This document shows, piece after piece, positions 41,085 to 64,000 of a stretch of 64,000 bases of DNA (positions within the stretch are counted from its first letter, which is position 1; the number at the start of each line of letters is the position of its first letter). This DNA comes from Phymorhynchus buccinoides (lineage: Eukaryota > Mollusca > Gastropoda > Neogastropoda > Raphitomidae). The notes below the pieces were generated by a model, which was not told the origin of the DNA, ran no database searches, and saw only the letters and a program-made list of their open reading frames with translations. The position numbers were made by a program, and so were the translations under genes. The stretch covers positions 39,362,739-39,426,738 of the forward strand of contig CM065698.1 of assembly GCA_017654935.2 (NCBI GenBank), written 5' to 3'.

Positions 41085-43824
41085 ACGTATTCAGGACTGG
41101 TCAAGGCTGGTGGATGTCTAGCATTGTGGTGTTTCCTATGCTGTTTGGCATGGTGTAGATGGTCAGTGATGAATTCAGGACTGGTCAAGGAAGTCTAGCA
41201 CTAGTGTTCCTATGCTGTTTGGCGTGGTGTAGAGTGGTCAGTGAAGTATTCAGGACTGGTCAAGGATGTCTAGCACTGGTGTTCCTATACTGTTTGGCGT
41301 GGTGTAGAGTGGTCAGTGATGAATTCAGGACTGGTCAAGGAAGTCTAGCACTGGTGTTCCTATGCTGTTTGGCGTGGTGTTGAGCGGTCAGTGATGTATT
41401 CAGGACTGGTCAAGGAAGTCTAGCACTTGTGTTCCTATGCTGTTTGGCATGGTGTAGAGTGGTCAGTGATGAATTCAGGACTGGTCAAGGATGTCTAGCA
41501 CTTGTGTTCCTATGCTGTTTGGCGTGGTGTAGAGTGGTCAGTGATGAATTCAGGACTGGTCAAGGAAGTCTAGCACTGGTGTTCCTATGCTGTTTGGCAT
41601 GGTGTAGAGTGGTCAGTGATGTATTCAGGACTGGTCAAGGAAGTCTAGCACTTGTGTTCCTATGCTGTTTGGCGTGGTGTAGAGTGGTCAGTGATGAATT
41701 CAGGACTGGTCAAGGATGTCTAGCACTAGTGTTCCTATGCTGTTTGGCGTGGTGTAGAGTGGTCAGTGATGAATTCAGGACTGGTCAAGGATGTCTAGCA
41801 CTAGTGTTCCTATGCTGTTTGGCGTGGTGTAGAGTGGTCAGTGATGAATTCAGGACTGGTCAAGGATGTCTAGCACTAGTGTTCCTATGCTGTTTGGCGT
41901 GGTGTAGAGTGGTCAGTGATGTATTCAGGACTGGTCAAGGATGTCTAGCACTAGTGTTCCTATGCTGTTTGGCGTGGTGTAGAGTGGTCAGTGATGTATT
42001 CAGGACTGGTCAAGGATGTCTAGCACTAGTGTTCCTATGCTGTTTGGCGTGGTGTAGAGTGGTCAGTGATGTATTCAGGACTGGTCAAGGATGTCTAGCA
42101 CTAGTGTTCCTATGCTGTTTGGCGTGGTGTAGAGTGGTCAGTGATGTATTCAGGACTGGTCAAGGATGTCTAGCACTTGTGTTCCTATGCTGTTTGGCGT
42201 GGTGTAGAGTGGTCAGTGATGAATTCAGGACTGGTCAAGGATGTCTAGCACTAGTGTTCCTATGCTGTTTGGCGTGGTGTAGAGTGGTCAGTGATGTATT
42301 CAGGACTGGTCAAGGATGTCTAGCACTAGTGTTCCTATGCTGTTTGGCGTGGTGTAGAGTGGTCAGTGATGTATTCAGGACTGGTCAAGGATGTCTAGCA
42401 CTAGTGTTCCTATGCTGTTTGGCGTGGTGTAGAGTGGTCAGTGATGTATTCAGGACTGGTCAAGGATGTCTAGCACTAGTGTTCCTATGCTGTTTGGCGT
42501 GGTGTAGAGTGGTCAGTGATGTATTCAGGACTGGTCAAGGATGTCTAGCACTAGTGTTCCTATGCTGTTTGGCGTGGTGTAGAGTGGTCAGTGATGTATT
42601 CAGGACTGGTCAAGGATGTCTAGCACTAGTGTTCCTATGCTGTTTGGCGTGGTGTTGAGCGGTCAGTGATATATTCAGGACTGGTCAAGGAAGTCTAGCA
42701 CTAGTGTTCCTATGCTGTTTGGCGTGGTGTTGAGCGGTCAGTGATGTATTCAGGACTGGTCAAGGAAGTCTAGCACTGGTGTTCCTATGCTGTTTGGCGT
42801 GGTGTTGAGCGGTCAGTGATGAATTCAGGACTGGTCAAGGAAGTCTAGCACTGGTGTTCCTATGCTGTTTGGCGTGGTGTAGAGTGGTCAGTGATGTATT
42901 CAGGACTGGTCAAGGAAGTCTAGCACTGGTGTTCCTATGCTGTTTGGCGTGGTGTTGAGCGGTCAGTGATGTATTCAGGACTGGTCAAGGAAGTCTAGCA
43001 CTGGTGTTCCTATGCTGTTTGGCGTGGTGTTGAGCGGTCAGTGATGTATTCAGGACTGGTCAAGGAAGTCTAGCACTGGTGTTCCTATGCTGTTTGGCGT
43101 GGTGTTGAGCGGTCAGTGATGAATTCAGGACTGGTCAAGGAAGTCTAGCACTGGTGTTCCTATGCTGTTTGGCGTGGTGTTGAGCGGTCAGTGATGAATT
43201 CAGGACTGGTCAAGGAAGTCTAGCACTGGTGTTCCTATGCTGTTTGGCGTGGTGTTGGGCGGTCAGTGGGGTATTCAGGACTGGTCAAGGAAGTCTAGCA
43301 CTGGTGTTCCTATGCTGTTTGGCATGGTGTAGGGCGGTCAGTGATGAATTCAGGACTGGTCAAGGAAGTCTAGCACTGGTGTTCCTATGCTGTTTGGCAT
43401 GGTGTAGGGCGGTCAGTGATGAATTCAGGACTGGTCAAGGAAGTCTAGCACTGGTGTTCCTATGCTGTTTGGCATGGTGTAGGGCGGTCAGTGGGGTATT
43501 CAGGACTGGTCAAGGAAGTCTAGCACTGGTGTTCCTATGCTGTTTGGCATGGCGTAGGGCGGTCAGTGGGGTATTCAGGACTGGTCAAGGAAGTCTAGCA
43601 CTGGTGTTCCTATGCTGTTTGGCATGGCGTAGGGTGGTCAGTGGGGTATTCAGGACTGGTCAAGGAAGTCTAGCACTGGTGTTCCTATGCTGTTTGGCGT
43701 GGTGTTGGGCGGTCAGTGGGGTATTCAGGACTGGTCAAGGAAGTCTAGCACTGGTGTTCCTATGCTGTTTGGCGTGGTGTTGGGCGGTCAGTGGGGTATT
43801 CAGGACTGGTCAAGGCAGACATGT

Positions 43825-43827
<3 letters not shown>
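41085..43827. repeat. 75-bp tandem array, about 36 copies, starting at the GH9 stop codon
   Basis: Unit (plus strand): TTCAGGACTGGTCAAGGAAG, TCTAGCACTRGTGTTCCTAT, GCTGTTTGGCGTGGTG, then TTGAGCGGTCAGTGATG. Since 75 is a multiple of 3, one plus frame stays open for hundreds of codons (41429-42658 and 43229-43828); this is most likely an artefact. Variant blocks are ordered: GGGCGGTCAGTGGGG nearest the GH9 exon (43255-43800), TGAGCGGTCAGTGATG next (42650-43255), AGAGTGGTCAGTGATG furthest (41161-42650). The terminal GH9 exon itself reads into the first unit at its stop codon. Confidence 0.95.
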
Positions 43828-63880
<20,053 letters not shown>

Positions 63881-64000
63881 TTCAACACAGACAGAAGATG
63901 GAATGGAATGAGGGGGGAAACTGCGGAAAGAATAAAGAATGCTACCGACGTCAATACAAACCATCAACTGAACCATCAACACTGATCTTATAAAACAATT

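Noticed and set aside
41429..42658. 409-codon plus-strand ORF with 25-residue repeats
   Set aside because: It results from a 75-bp satellite with no stop in one frame. The array is antisense to the GH9 3' end and has no start context or non-repeat coding sequence.

Overview
The window is animal nuclear DNA, most likely from a lophotrochozoan and probably a gastropod mollusc. The reasons are spliced genes with GT-AG introns, tRNA-derived SINEs, LINE fragments, many MITEs, very long microsatellites, and a secreted-type GH9 cellulase of the kind known from herbivorous molluscs. There are no operons and no bacterial features. Taxonomy is inferred from gene and repeat content only.

Layout: (1) 242-4068, minus strand: the first two coding exons of triosephosphate isomerase; the rest lies beyond the left edge. 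(2) 4.3-9.7 kb: a broken LINE and several MITEs and repeats. (3) 9773-11110, plus strand: an uninterrupted 445-residue ORF for a single-pass membrane protein with two probable Ig-like domains. (4) 11.1-19.8 kb: repeats only. (5) 19862-38992, plus strand: a complete ten-exon DDB2 gene (535 aa), with all exon phases closing in frame and introns full of transposons. (6) 43825-61307, minus strand: nine exons of a GH9 endoglucanase, covering the whole catalytic domain and stop codon; the 5' exon(s) with the signal peptide are off the right edge. DDB2 and the GH9 gene converge tail to tail.

The most unusual thing is the architecture of the GH9 gene. At least eight separate tandem arrays sit directly against its exon edges. 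In seven of them the repeat unit looks like a copy of that same exon edge, with its splice site and some coding sequence; in the eighth the unit starts at the stop codon of the terminal exon. The gene is therefore embedded in dozens of decoy acceptors and donors. The arrays are: ~79 bp x about 25 upstream of exon A, ten extra donor copies downstream of exon A, four extra acceptor copies at exon B, a 62-bp array at exon F, two extra acceptor copies at exon G, a ~32-bp donor-like array downstream of exon G, eight extra copies of the catalytic-acid exon H edge, and a 75-bp x ~36 array starting at the stop codon. DDB2 shows a different pattern: several of its splice sites abut transposon ends, and exon 6 lies between inverted ~400-bp repeats.

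For this report GH9 exons are lettered A to I in transcription order, and GH9 residue numbers count from the first complete codon in the window.
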